NCBI GenBank assembly: GCA_964488025.1
Contig: CAZATJ010000001.1
Coordinates: 62,001-126,000, forward strand
DNA length: 64,000 nucleotides
Direction of reading: 5' to 3'
DNA from: UBA1568 sp964488025
GTDB lineage: Bacteria; Patescibacteriota; Minisyncoccia; Moranbacterales; UBA1568
The notes under the pieces are model-generated. The model did no database searches, was not told the DNA's origin, and saw only the letters and a program-made list of their open reading frames with translations. Below, one piece after another: positions 16,668 through 24,864 of this stretch. Within the stretch, counting starts at the first letter, position 1, and each line of letters begins with the position of its first letter. Position numbers and translations under genes: made by a program.

Positions 16668-17123
16668 TCAACGGTTGGCATTAGAACTGACATCGCAGGA
16701 AAACTCAAAAGTCCCGCCCTTAATCAGTCCGCCGAGTGGTTTGCTCATATCGCTCGTATCCACCAGAATGGTCAGGATAACATTAACGATGAGCCAGGCT
16801 GAGAGCATTACTCCAAATCCGATAAGAGCGGCCATAATCCCCCCCTTGGCCGTCTGCATCATCCCAGGATTCCCCGCGGACGTCACGTAGAGTACTGCCA
16901 TAGCGAACAGCACGGTGATGGCGATAACCGTCATGATACCCAATCCCCAGGTAATGAAACTATTTCCCCCGACGATGATGTGACACACCGTGCAAGGAGC
17001 CGTTTCCGCCGAGGTGCCGGAACTCTTGCCGCAGGGAACGAGACCAGCGGCTTCTGTCCGGTCAGGTACTACGATTAAAGACACCGAAAAAAAGAAAAGG
17101 AGAATTATCAGAAAACGCTTCAT
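16668..17123 (-). CDS. type IV secretion pilin-like protein, diverged, with cysteines
   Basis: 151 residues, first gene of the array in transcription order. Signal peptide (ending RTEAA near residue 26), an exported piece with CGKSSG and CTVCH, then two membrane helices around YVTSAGNPGMMQTAKGGI, and a C-terminal tail with one more cysteine. The loop lacks the acidic-charged GDE of its paralogues. It is likely a minor or specialised member of the pilin-like set (inference). Confidence 0.78.
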   Translation of the reverse strand: MKRFLIILLFFFSVSLIVVPDRTEAAGLVPCGKSSGTSAETAPCTVCHIIVGGNSFITWGLGIMTVIAITVLFAMAVLYVTSAGNPGMMQTAKGGIMAALIGFGVMLSAWLIVNVILTILVDTSDMSKPLGGLIKGGTFEFSCDVSSNANR

Positions 17124-17176
17124 GACTTTTGCATGCTTAGTGTTTCACTTATTTGCATTTTACCACGGAAAGAAAG

Positions 17177-17206
17177 AAAAGAACACCTTGTACAAGATGT
17201 TCTTTT
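17177..17206. terminator. terminator between typA and the pilin array
   Basis: AAAAGAACACCTTG pairs with the following TACAAGATGTTCTTTT with one mismatch; on the minus strand it is followed by TTCTTTCTTT. It should end typA transcripts and separate the pilin array from typA. Confidence 0.82.
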
Positions 17207-17225
17207 GCTGAATATCTCTCCTTTC

Positions 17226-19013
17226 CTATTTTTTTCTCCCTGCTTTGGTACGATCCGTTTCGGTAAGAAGCTGCTTACGCAGACGGGTGCTGCGTGGGGT
17301 CACCTCAAGATACTCATCGGCAAGAATAATTTCCAATCCTCGTTCGATGGTTATTTCGAGCGGTGGCGTAAGTTTGATAGCCTCATCGGTTCCGGAAGAA
17401 CGCATGTTGCTCATCGCTTTCCCCTTAATCGGATTGACTGCCATGTCGGTTCCCTTCGTGACATTCCCCACCACCATACCCTCGTACACTTCCGCCGAAG
17501 GAGCAATATAGAGCACTCCCCGTTCCTGAAGATTATTCAATGAAAAAGCGAGGGCTTTCCCGGTCGCCATCGAAACCATCGATCCCACTTCACGTGACTT
17601 TATCTCTCCAGCGAAAGGGCGAAATCCCAAGACACGCGAATACAGCGTTCCTTCGCCACGGGTATCCACCATAAATTCACCACGATAGCCGAGCAGCCCC
17701 CGCGTTGGCACTTCAAAAATGAGCCGAGTATAGCCACCCGATCCCTCCTTCATTTCCATCATGATACCTTTGCGTTTCCCCATTTTCTCGATAACCGTGC
17801 CGGAAACTTCAAGCGGGCACTCGACAGTCACTTCCTCAAACGGTTCCGATTTCACGCCATCGACATCCTTGATGATGACCTGCGGTTGAGACACCTGGAC
17901 CTCATACCCTTCGCGCCGCATATTCTCAAGCAAAATGGCAACATGCAATTCTCCGCGCCCATAAACCTTGTAGTGATCATCAGCAAAATCGATCTTCAGC
18001 CCCACATTTATTTCCAGTTCTTTTTCTAGACGTTCACGAAGCTGCTTGTTGGTCACGTATTTTCCCTCACGTCCGGCAAACGGAGAATCATTGACGAGAA
18101 AATTAAGCGAAATAGTCGGCTCATCGATAGCGATAATCGGAAGGAGTTCCTGGAAATGCGTCGCACAAATCGTATCACCAATATCAATGCCTGGAAGTCC
18201 GGCAATCATAACGATATCTCCCGCTTCGGCGATAGAGGATTCGACTCGCTCCAGGCCGCGAAAAGTGAAGAGTTTCACGATTCGTCCCGTCTCGCTCTTT
18301 CCAGAGATGCTCCGCACCAGTACCTGGTCATTCACCCGAAGCGTTCCCTCATATACCCGAGCCACCGCCAAACGGCCGACGAAATTATCGTATCCAAGAT
18401 TGAATGGTTGGGCACGAAGCGGTTTCTCGGTTTCATGTGCCGCTGGCAATACCTTGGCAAGAATAGTGTCCAAAAGTGGCGAAAGATCCTTGCCTTGGTC
18501 TGCGAGTGAAAGCTTGGCGATACCCTCACGAGCGATGGCATAGACCACCTTGAAATCAAGCTGATCATCATCAGCTCCTAGATCGAGAAATAGCTCATAC
18601 ACCATCTCCTCAACAATTTCCGGACGGGCCGCCGGTTTATCAATCTTGTTTAACACCACGATTGGGCGAAGGCCCAGCTCAAGAGACTTCTTCAAAACAA
18701 AGCGCGTCTGCGGCATCGGCCCCTCCTGGGCATCCACGACCAACACAACACTGTCGATAGAGCGCAACACCCGCTCCACCTCGGAACCGAAATCCGCATG
18801 CCCAGGGGTATCGACAATATTAATTTTCGTATCCTTATAGAAAAGAGCGGCGTTTTTAGCATAAATAGTAATCCCCCGCTCCTGCTCCAAGGCATTAGAA
18901 TCCATAGAAACGCTGTCAGACGTTATCATCCCAGTCTGACGCATCAAAGCATCCGTCAGGGTTGTCTTTCCATGATCCACATGAGCGATGATGGCGATAT
19001 TTCTAATTTCCAT
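17226..19013 (-). CDS. typA: ribosome-associated GTPase TypA/BipA
   Basis: Translational GTPase that binds the ribosome and acts in stress adaptation and subunit assembly. The 595-residue protein starts MEIRNIAIIAHVDHGKTTL (G1), then has DTPGHADFG (G3) and VLNKIDKP (G4), EF-G-like domains, and the BipA C-terminal region ending KAGRKK. I use the ATG at 19011-19013 because the G domain begins there; the longer open frame upstream codes for repeat-derived sequence. Length is normal. Confidence 0.97.
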   Translation of the reverse strand: MEIRNIAIIAHVDHGKTTLTDALMRQTGMITSDSVSMDSNALEQERGITIYAKNAALFYKDTKINIVDTPGHADFGSEVERVLRSIDSVVLVVDAQEGPMPQTRFVLKKSLELGLRPIVVLNKIDKPAARPEIVEEMVYELFLDLGADDDQLDFKVVYAIAREGIAKLSLADQGKDLSPLLDTILAKVLPAAHETEKPLRAQPFNLGYDNFVGRLAVARVYEGTLRVNDQVLVRSISGKSETGRIVKLFTFRGLERVESSIAEAGDIVMIAGLPGIDIGDTICATHFQELLPIIAIDEPTISLNFLVNDSPFAGREGKYVTNKQLRERLEKELEINVGLKIDFADDHYKVYGRGELHVAILLENMRREGYEVQVSQPQVIIKDVDGVKSEPFEEVTVECPLEVSGTVIEKMGKRKGIMMEMKEGSGGYTRLIFEVPTRGLLGYRGEFMVDTRGEGTLYSRVLGFRPFAGEIKSREVGSMVSMATGKALAFSLNNLQERGVLYIAPSAEVYEGMVVGNVTKGTDMAVNPIKGKAMSNMRSSGTDEAIKLTPPLEITIERGLEIILADEYLEVTPRSTRLRKQLLTETDRTKAGRKK

Positions 19014-19103
19014 ATCCGTTCTCTTATCTGTTACGTTGAAAATATAAGTGGTGTCCACCTTGAAACAATAACAGGTATTCACCCCAGGGCAAGCCCTCCG
19101 CCC

Positions 19104-19142
19104 AAAAACGAAAACAAGTTTTCGTTTCACTCGCTTCGTTTG
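19104..19142. repeat. dispersed repeat, copy 1
   Basis: Minus-strand sequence AAACGAAGCGAGTGAAACGA and its continuation match, apart from two transitions, the start of the plus-strand copy at 21260-21297. The segment also holds an internal palindrome (CGAAAACAAGTTTTCG). Function unknown. Confidence 0.6.
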
Positions 19143-19150
19143 GTAATAAT

Positions 19151-19177
19151 CGAAAAAAGGCGTTGGAGCGCCTTTTC
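19151..19177 (-). terminator. terminator after the substrate-binding lipoprotein gene
   Basis: On the minus strand AAAAGGCG and CGCCTTTTTT flank a six-base loop. It ends the methyltransferase-lipoprotein unit. Confidence 0.88.
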
Positions 19178-19270
19178 AAAGACTGGAAAACTGAGCCAGC
19201 TCATCATACCAGAAAAACTCCCTTCTGGCAAGATGTGCCGTAGAACAAGTTATTCCCCGAACCGAGACTG

Positions 19271-20683
19271 CTAACGAGCCAGGGCATTGATCCGACTGGC
19301 AGCCGTATCAAAGCCGCTCCGCCAAGATTTTTCTCCCCGCACGATACTGTCAATAGTATCGATGAGAATACCATCCATAGCATCCGAGTCACCCTGGTAC
19401 CAGTTCTTGGCAATCAGGTTTCCGTTGGCAAAAGCCGAAAAAATTAAGTCATCTTGCTGTTCCGCCACCAAGTCTCGGCGGGCAGCTGGCTTATGAGTTG
19501 CTTCCAAATATTCTTTGGTCGGATCGATATTAAGAGGAAATTCCTGACTCATTTTGGAAATACCATTCACCAGACTCATCTTCTTATCCTTCCCGACAAA
19601 TGCGAGGAATTTCAGAAACTGCCAAGCCTCGAAAGCACGGAGTTCATTCTGCTTTTCAGGGCTCAACACCACCGCGTTCTTAGCGGGGGGGGAAGAATCC
19701 GGAAGAGATGGTTTATTTTTTGCCACTACATAGCCCCAATAATTGGCAAGGTTCACCGGTGCCGCCGCATCAAATTGCGGCAAAGGCGCCACGCCGATAT
19801 TCAGCTTGGCATTCTTTTGCTTGATGGCATCATACTGCCAGGAATAATTGACCATCATAGCAAGATTCCCCTTGTAAAAAGCATCAATGGAATAGTCTTG
19901 ACGGGCATTCCAAGAGTACACGTCTGAGCCGACCCGTGAAAACTTCGTGTAAAAATCAAAAGCCTTTTCACTCTTCTCATCAAAAAAACTTACCGGGTCT
20001 TTCGCTCCCTGTCCACCAATGGAAGCTCCGAGTTGCAGCATAAGCGTAATCAGGATATCAGAAGAACGATTGATATTAGCACCAGTGCCGAGGGCAATAC
20101 CGGAACGCGTGATGGTACCGAATTGATCAATACTGTTGAGCGTACGCGCTGCCATCGCCACTTCATCCCACGTCTCCGGAGGCTTGGTAATCCCGGCCGC
20201 GTTAAAAAGATCCTTGTTGTAATACAGAGCAAGCGAGTCAACCGAAAGCGGAACGCCATAGATTTCATTTCCGGTTCCGATAAAATCAGTCGCCGCTACA
20301 TCAACCAGTCTGTTACGGTATTCCCGTTCATTGATGAGGATATCTGGGGCCGGGGCCGTCTTGTCCTCAAATACTCCCCGCCAAGAATTTCGAATCATGA
20401 AAATATCCGGACCCTTTCCCGCTGCCAGAGCATTGATAAGGTCTTCCTTGTATGTCTCAACGGGCAATTTCCGATAGGTGATATTTTTCACGTTCGGATT
20501 TATCTTCTTATAGGCGAGAATGGCTTTGCTGTAGGCATCAGTATCATCAAAAACCCCCCAAATTTCAAGAGAGATACTGTAGGGCTGAGGCTTAGCGTCC
20601 TTTAAACCGCAACCGGACAAAGAAAATGTCCCAGCAAGAAGAAAACAGGAAAGCAGCATTTTTTTTACCAAAGAATCTCTCAT
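19271..20683 (-). CDS. extracellular solute-binding lipoprotein, family 1 (sugar type)
   Basis: 470 residues from the ATG at 20681-20683. The start is chosen because it opens a lipoprotein signal, MRDSLVKKMLLSCFLLAG, ending in the lipobox LSGC. The mature part resembles periplasmic sugar-binding proteins: LEIWGVFDD, IDTYKEDL-like region, GKGPDIFMIRN, YGVPLSVDSLALYYNKDLF, KPPETWDEV, and FYKGNLAMMVNYSWQ. Such proteins deliver sugars to ABC importers, but no permease or ATPase gene lies nearby. The lipoprotein signal peptidase gene lspA is at 47554. It begins 4 bases after the methyltransferase stop, so both form one unit. Confidence 0.88.
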   Translation of the reverse strand: MRDSLVKKMLLSCFLLAGTFSLSGCGLKDAKPQPYSISLEIWGVFDDTDAYSKAILAYKKINPNVKNITYRKLPVETYKEDLINALAAGKGPDIFMIRNSWRGVFEDKTAPAPDILINEREYRNRLVDVAATDFIGTGNEIYGVPLSVDSLALYYNKDLFNAAGITKPPETWDEVAMAARTLNSIDQFGTITRSGIALGTGANINRSSDILITLMLQLGASIGGQGAKDPVSFFDEKSEKAFDFYTKFSRVGSDVYSWNARQDYSIDAFYKGNLAMMVNYSWQYDAIKQKNAKLNIGVAPLPQFDAAAPVNLANYWGYVVAKNKPSLPDSSPPAKNAVVLSPEKQNELRAFEAWQFLKFLAFVGKDKKMSLVNGISKMSQEFPLNIDPTKEYLEATHKPAARRDLVAEQQDDLIFSAFANGNLIAKNWYQGDSDAMDGILIDTIDSIVRGEKSWRSGFDTAASRINALAR

Positions 20684-20687
20684 AAAG

Positions 20688-21236
20688 CTATTTTTTAACG
20701 ACAAAGGCGTAGTGAAAACCCCCGACACTGAGTTCCGTTTCAACGGACAAGTTGACTGCCGCGATAAGTTTCTTCAATTCTTCAGGCTGTATCCGCAGCC
20801 GTTTCTCCGGACCGACCAATGACTCATCCGGGTTCCATTCCATAATGAGCACCCGCCCGCCAGGCTTGAGCACCCGCACCACCTCACGTAACATGATATC
20901 TTTTTTCTGATTCTGAAGTAAAACATCCTTAAGTACCACCCAATCCATACTTTCAGGTGCCAGTCCTGATCCCTGTTCATTCTCAAGATTGACTCGCTTG
21001 GTAGAAATATTACCTAAACCAAGCATCTTGGCGCGACTGGCGACCGCTTCTAACGCTGAAGGCAAGACATCAAGTGCATACACCATCCCCCCTTCGGTTC
21101 CGACTCGCTTGGAAAATTCAAAAGAAAAATATCCGGAACCGCATCCAAAATCAGCAACCTGGCTTCCGGATTCGATAGCCAGCTGACTCACAACCGATTT
21201 CGGATCAACAAAACTGAGATTTTGGGAAGCAGTCAT
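20688..21236 (-). CDS. SAM-dependent methyltransferase, class I
   Basis: 182 residues with the SAM-binding motif I VADFGCGSGYFSFEF, motif II acidic residue in VYALDVLPSALE, and later DWVVLKDVLLQ and VLKPGGRVLIMEW. These fit the UbiE/Methyltransf_11-25 group. The substrate cannot be inferred. Cotranscribed with the solute-binding lipoprotein, although no functional link is obvious. Confidence 0.88.
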   Translation of the reverse strand: MTASQNLSFVDPKSVVSQLAIESGSQVADFGCGSGYFSFEFSKRVGTEGGMVYALDVLPSALEAVASRAKMLGLGNISTKRVNLENEQGSGLAPESMDWVVLKDVLLQNQKKDIMLREVVRVLKPGGRVLIMEWNPDESLVGPEKRLRIQPEELKKLIAAVNLSVETELSVGGFHYAFVVKK

Positions 21237-21259
21237 AGATTGTGACGGTCTTTATTACT

Positions 21260-21297
21260 AAACGAAGTGAGCGAAACGAAAGCAAACTTTTGTTTCT
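21260..21297. repeat. dispersed repeat, copy 2
   Basis: Begins AAACGAAGTGAGCGAAACGA and matches the inverted copy at 19104-19142 over its first 23 bases or so. It lies just upstream of the methyltransferase gene, and a palindrome CTGCCAGCTGGCG follows. Confidence 0.6.
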
Positions 21298-21418
21298 ATC
21301 TGCCAGCTGGCGGAGAATGCGAGTAAAATCAAGTGAATACTTATTATTTTTTCGAATATTCCCATTATACAACAAAAACCCTTGATTTGAAAACCATTTT
21401 CCTGTACAACAGAACAAT

Positions 21419-21505
21419 GGAAGCGTGCCAGAGAGGTTGAATGGACCGCACTCGAAATGCGGCATACGGGTAACCGTATCGGAGGTTCGAATCCTCCCGC
21501 TTCCG
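21419..21505 (+). tRNA. tRNA-Ser(CGA)
   Basis: Acceptor GGAAGCG (21419-21425) pairs with CGCTTCC (21498-21504). Anticodon loop CTCGAAA gives CGA at 21453-21455. A long variable arm (around 21463-21481) and T-loop TTCGAAT fit a class II serine tRNA. CCA is not encoded (the 3' end reads GCA), so the CCA enzyme at 24865 is needed. Confidence 0.96.
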
Positions 21506-21518
21506 CAGTGAACAAAGT

Positions 21519-21549
21519 AAAAACCACCTATTCTTAATAGGTGGTTTTT
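21519..21549. terminator. bidirectional terminator after tRNA-Ser
   Basis: AAAAACCACCTATT and AATAGGTGGTTTTT flank a three-base loop. It serves tRNA-Ser on the plus strand and the secreted protein gene on the minus strand. Confidence 0.93.
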
Positions 21550-21568
21550 CGACGAAGGATTTCTAATC

Positions 21569-22195
21569 CTAATATTGGGTCGGTATGCCGCTTGGCATGC
21601 CTGCGGGCAATTTGTCTTTATACTGTTCCATCATCTTCAGGCTTTCTTTCATCATGGCGCATTGATCAATAAAGACGACGTCTGTCGGCACGGAAAAATC
21701 TGCTCCTGCAGCCGCGACACAGCTCACATTATTGGCAGCATCGAAGGTCTGAGAATAATCTTCAATTTTCGGTGTTCCACCTGTCCCTCCCTGCACATCA
21801 GGCAAGGATCCTTTCAATTCATCCAGGCAAACCTTACTCATTTTGGTTCCCTGCTTGGTGTCACCCATCCAGGTGTACTGCATATCGCCATCGAAGAGCG
21901 CATGCACTTTCGTACCATTTACTTCCGATTCCGACTTAAATTTCTGACCACTCACAAAAACAGAAGAGGTGACGCTCTCTCCGGCCTCACCAGCTACATA
22001 GGTGCAACGCATTGCTTGTCCGAGACCCATGGCATCTTTGATAGACCCAATGACCGAGGGTGACTGTTCTTCTGCCGTTTTCACTCCCTGTCCGGCATTT
22101 TCAGACCGTGAAACATCAGTTTTCTGAGACAGAAAAAACCATCCCCCTCCACCAAGAACCAGCACCAGAATAACCGCTCCCAATATCCCTTTCAT
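21569..22195 (-). CDS. unknown membrane-anchored exported protein
   Basis: 208 residues. A hydrophobic N-terminus (MKGILGAVILVLVLGGGGWFF, residues 1-21, 20 shown in part) should anchor or export it. The rest is soluble and polar, with four cysteines (in MRCTY, KVCLDEL, VSCVAAA, DQCAMM) that could form disulfides. Pattern YVAGEAGESVTSSVFVSGQKF and MQYTWMGDT suggests a beta-rich fold. I do not recognise a named family; function unknown. Confidence 0.75.
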   Translation of the reverse strand: MKGILGAVILVLVLGGGGWFFLSQKTDVSRSENAGQGVKTAEEQSPSVIGSIKDAMGLGQAMRCTYVAGEAGESVTSSVFVSGQKFKSESEVNGTKVHALFDGDMQYTWMGDTKQGTKMSKVCLDELKGSLPDVQGGTGGTPKIEDYSQTFDAANNVSCVAAAGADFSVPTDVVFIDQCAMMKESLKMMEQYKDKLPAGMPSGIPTQY

Positions 22196-22327
22196 AGGAT
22201 TGTGTCTTAAAAAATAACTCTTTTCCCTCCAATCATACCACTTTTTGATGCTCTTTCGAAGCCCGTCAGCAGTACCACGGTTCGAAAAAGAACACCTCAG
22301 TAATCAGAACTATACCGGAACAATGGC

Positions 22328-22356
22328 TTTACAATGAGCCAAAAACGTGATATCGT
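22328..22356 (+). promoter_or_regulatory. predicted promoter of the DUF4446-infB unit
   Basis: TTTACA (22328-22333) and TATCGT (22351-22356) with a 17-base spacer, about 27 bases before the ATG of the DUF4446 gene. Confidence 0.5.
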
Positions 22357-22383
22357 GACGAACAAAGACCTGTACAAACACCC

Positions 22384-22905
22384 ATGTCCGCTTTTTTTGA
22401 AGGATTTTCTCCCACTCTTATACGGAACGTCATGGTTTTCCTCGTGGCAGGCTGGTTTGTTTTAGCGGGTCTCGTAATTTTTCTTCTGGTTCGGGTGCAC
22501 CGGATACGAGTAAAAATGGACATTTTCTTTTCCGGAAAAAAGGCTCAGAATCTCGAAAAAGTTCTTCTCGACCAATTAGCAGAAACCCGTGAGCTTGACC
22601 AGGAAATACAGGAACTTTTCGAGATCTCCAACCAGCTTCGCGAACTGTGTCTGAAAAGCCTCCACAAGACAAATGTCGTCCGTTTCAATCCTTTCAAGGA
22701 AGTTGGTGGCAACCAAAGCTTCAGCCTCGTTCTGCTTGATGGGAAAAATTCCGGCGTTGTCCTCTCATCGCTCCACACTCGCGAAGGAACAAGAGTGTAC
22801 GCGAAGCCAGTTCTTTCAGGGGATGCCAGCGGATTTCCTTTGACCGATGAGGAGAAACTCGCTATCGAGCAGGCTATCAGCGGTAAATCGGTTCCCCAAG
22901 TATAA
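22384..22905 (+). CDS. DUF4446 membrane protein
   Basis: 173 residues with one membrane helix (about 17-37), a coiled-coil-like helix (QNLEKVLLDQLAETRELDQEI) and a conserved C-terminal domain: VVRFNPFKEVGGNQSFSLVLLDGKNSG and VLSSLHTREGTRVYAKPV, the hallmark of DUF4446. Role unknown; the soluble domain faces the cytoplasm if the helix is a simple N-terminal anchor. infB follows 39 bases downstream. Confidence 0.85.
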   Translation: MSAFFEGFSPTLIRNVMVFLVAGWFVLAGLVIFLLVRVHRIRVKMDIFFSGKKAQNLEKVLLDQLAETRELDQEIQELFEISNQLRELCLKSLHKTNVVRFNPFKEVGGNQSFSLVLLDGKNSGVVLSSLHTREGTRVYAKPVLSGDASGFPLTDEEKLAIEQAISGKSVPQV

Positions 22906-22944
22906 TCCCTCTTATTTTTTTCTCTCACTTTTTTTAGAAACGAT

Positions 22945-24738
22945 ATGACTCAAGACATGACCCCAGAGACAACTCCGCCAGCCGTTCAAAGCATTAGTCT
23001 ACCCCCTTCTGTCACTGTCAAAAAATTGGCGGAATTGTTGCAACTTCCCGTAGCGGCCGTCATCACTGAACTGATGAAAAATGGCATTCTCGCTACCATC
23101 AATGAAGAAATCGATTATGATACCGGGAGTATCATCGCGGCAGAGCTCGGATTCGAAACCAAGCCAGCACTTGAAGAGGTGCTCGAAGGAAGTCTGACAC
23201 TCGAGGGCTTGAACAAGCTTTTGGCGGAAGAAAAAAATTCTGGAAAAAACCTTTCTCCCCGGGCGCCGATAGTCACGATTCTTGGTCACGTCGACCACGG
23301 AAAAACAACGCTCCTCGATACTATCCGCAAAGCGAGCGTTGCTCTCGGTGAAGCGGGTGGCATTACCCAACATATCAGCGCTTACCAAGCTAAGAAACAC
23401 AAGGAGCTCATCACTTTTATCGACACTCCGGGACACGAAGCTTTTGCCGCCATGCGTAAGCGCGGCCTCTCCATCGCCGATATCGCCATCTTGGTCGTTG
23501 CGGCCGATGACGGCGTCCGCCCCCAGACCAAGGAAGTGATCGAATACCTGAAAGAACATAAGCTGCCCGTCATTGTCGCCATCAATAAAATAGACAAACC
23601 GGAAGCGAAACCGGAACGAGTGAAACAGGAACTAGCCGAACATGGCGTCCTCTTTGAAGAGTGGGGTGGTGATACCATGTGCGTCGAAATCAGCGCCAAA
23701 AGCAACATCAACATCGACAAGCTCCTCGACAGCATCCTTTTGGTTGCTGAAGTTGAGGATTTTCGTGCCGACCAGAAAAGAGATGGCTTGGCCGTGATTC
23801 TTGAATCACACCTTGATCCCCAAAAGGGTCCCGTGGCTACTGCCTTGGTACGAACCGGTACGCTTAAGGTCGGACAAGATATCGTCGCCGGTGGATCTTT
23901 CGGGCGCATTCGCCGTATCGAAGATTTCTCCGGAAAGAATCTCCAGAGCGCCGGTCCGTCGGTGCCAGCGACGATTTATGGCTTTAATAACACCCCCCAA
24001 ACCAACGATGTCGTACAAGTCGTCAGTGGAAAAGGACAGGCAAGACTCCGCTCCAAAGAGGCTCTTCTTAAGGACGCAACCAAAAGCAAACTAGGGAAAA
24101 TCCAGAGCGAGGAAGAGAAGGAAATAAAAAAACTCTCTGTCGTACTCAAGGCCGATGTCCAAGGCTCGCTCGAGGCGATAGAACAGATTCTTGCCACCCT
24201 CCACTCCGATGAGGTAATGCTGGAAATGATTGACTCGGGAGTCGGGAGCATTACTGAGTCCGATGTCCGTACCGCCGCAAATGCCGGGGCTCTCTTGGTC
24301 GGGTTCAACAGTGAACCAACGTCGGTTGCCAAGCGTCTCGCGGAAGGAAATAAAGTGGAGATTGTCACCTACAATATTATTTACAAGTTGGTTGACTCCC
24401 TAAAAGAACGGCTGACCGCGCTCCTGCCGCCGGAAATTGTCCGCACCGATTTTGGACGCCTTTCGGTACTCGCTATTTTCAAAACTGGCAAACGGGACAT
24501 GATTGTGGGTGGTCGTGTCAGCGAAGGAAAGATGGTTCGCGGATCACTCATTGAAATAAAGCGCGATGACGAAATTATTGGAAACGGAGAAATGCAAAAC
24601 CTTCAGCAAAACAAACAGAACGCGGATGAGGTCGGACAAGGAAACGAATGTGGTGTCGTCTTCGAAGGAAACGTGAAGATTCAGACTGGTGATACTCTCA
24701 TTTGCTACAAAGAAGAAGCGAAGAAACGGACATTATAA
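22945..24738 (+). CDS. infB: translation initiation factor IF-2
   Basis: GTPase that brings initiator tRNA to the 30S subunit. 597 residues, short for the family because the variable N-terminal region is only about 25 residues, followed by the IF2_N domain (VTVKKLAELLQLPVAAVITELMK). G motifs: GHVDHGKTT, DTPGHEAF and NKIDKP. Domains II-IV follow to the end. No nusA or rbfA partner is adjacent. Confidence 0.98.
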   Translation: MTQDMTPETTPPAVQSISLPPSVTVKKLAELLQLPVAAVITELMKNGILATINEEIDYDTGSIIAAELGFETKPALEEVLEGSLTLEGLNKLLAEEKNSGKNLSPRAPIVTILGHVDHGKTTLLDTIRKASVALGEAGGITQHISAYQAKKHKELITFIDTPGHEAFAAMRKRGLSIADIAILVVAADDGVRPQTKEVIEYLKEHKLPVIVAINKIDKPEAKPERVKQELAEHGVLFEEWGGDTMCVEISAKSNINIDKLLDSILLVAEVEDFRADQKRDGLAVILESHLDPQKGPVATALVRTGTLKVGQDIVAGGSFGRIRRIEDFSGKNLQSAGPSVPATIYGFNNTPQTNDVVQVVSGKGQARLRSKEALLKDATKSKLGKIQSEEEKEIKKLSVVLKADVQGSLEAIEQILATLHSDEVMLEMIDSGVGSITESDVRTAANAGALLVGFNSEPTSVAKRLAEGNKVEIVTYNIIYKLVDSLKERLTALLPPEIVRTDFGRLSVLAIFKTGKRDMIVGGRVSEGKMVRGSLIEIKRDDEIIGNGEMQNLQQNKQNADEVGQGNECGVVFEGNVKIQTGDTLICYKEEAKKRTL

Positions 24739-24742
24739 AGCC

Positions 24743-24863
24743 AAAAGTTCAAATTTCAAATACCAAATCAAATCCTCATTTTCAATGACTAAGGTTCGCT
24801 TCGTGAGTATTTTGTTTTAATCATTGATTTGATATTGATATTGGGATTTTGAAATTTATCTTC
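24743..24863. repeat. intergenic inverted repeat in front of cca
   Basis: Left arm TTCAAATTTCAAATACCAAA with CAAATCAAATC matches the reverse complement of the right arm, which runs TTGATTTGATATTGATATTG to GGGATTTTGAAATTTATC. The arms match those of 8283-8392. The right arm ends a few bases before the cca ATG. Confidence 0.7.
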
Positions 24864-24864
24864 T

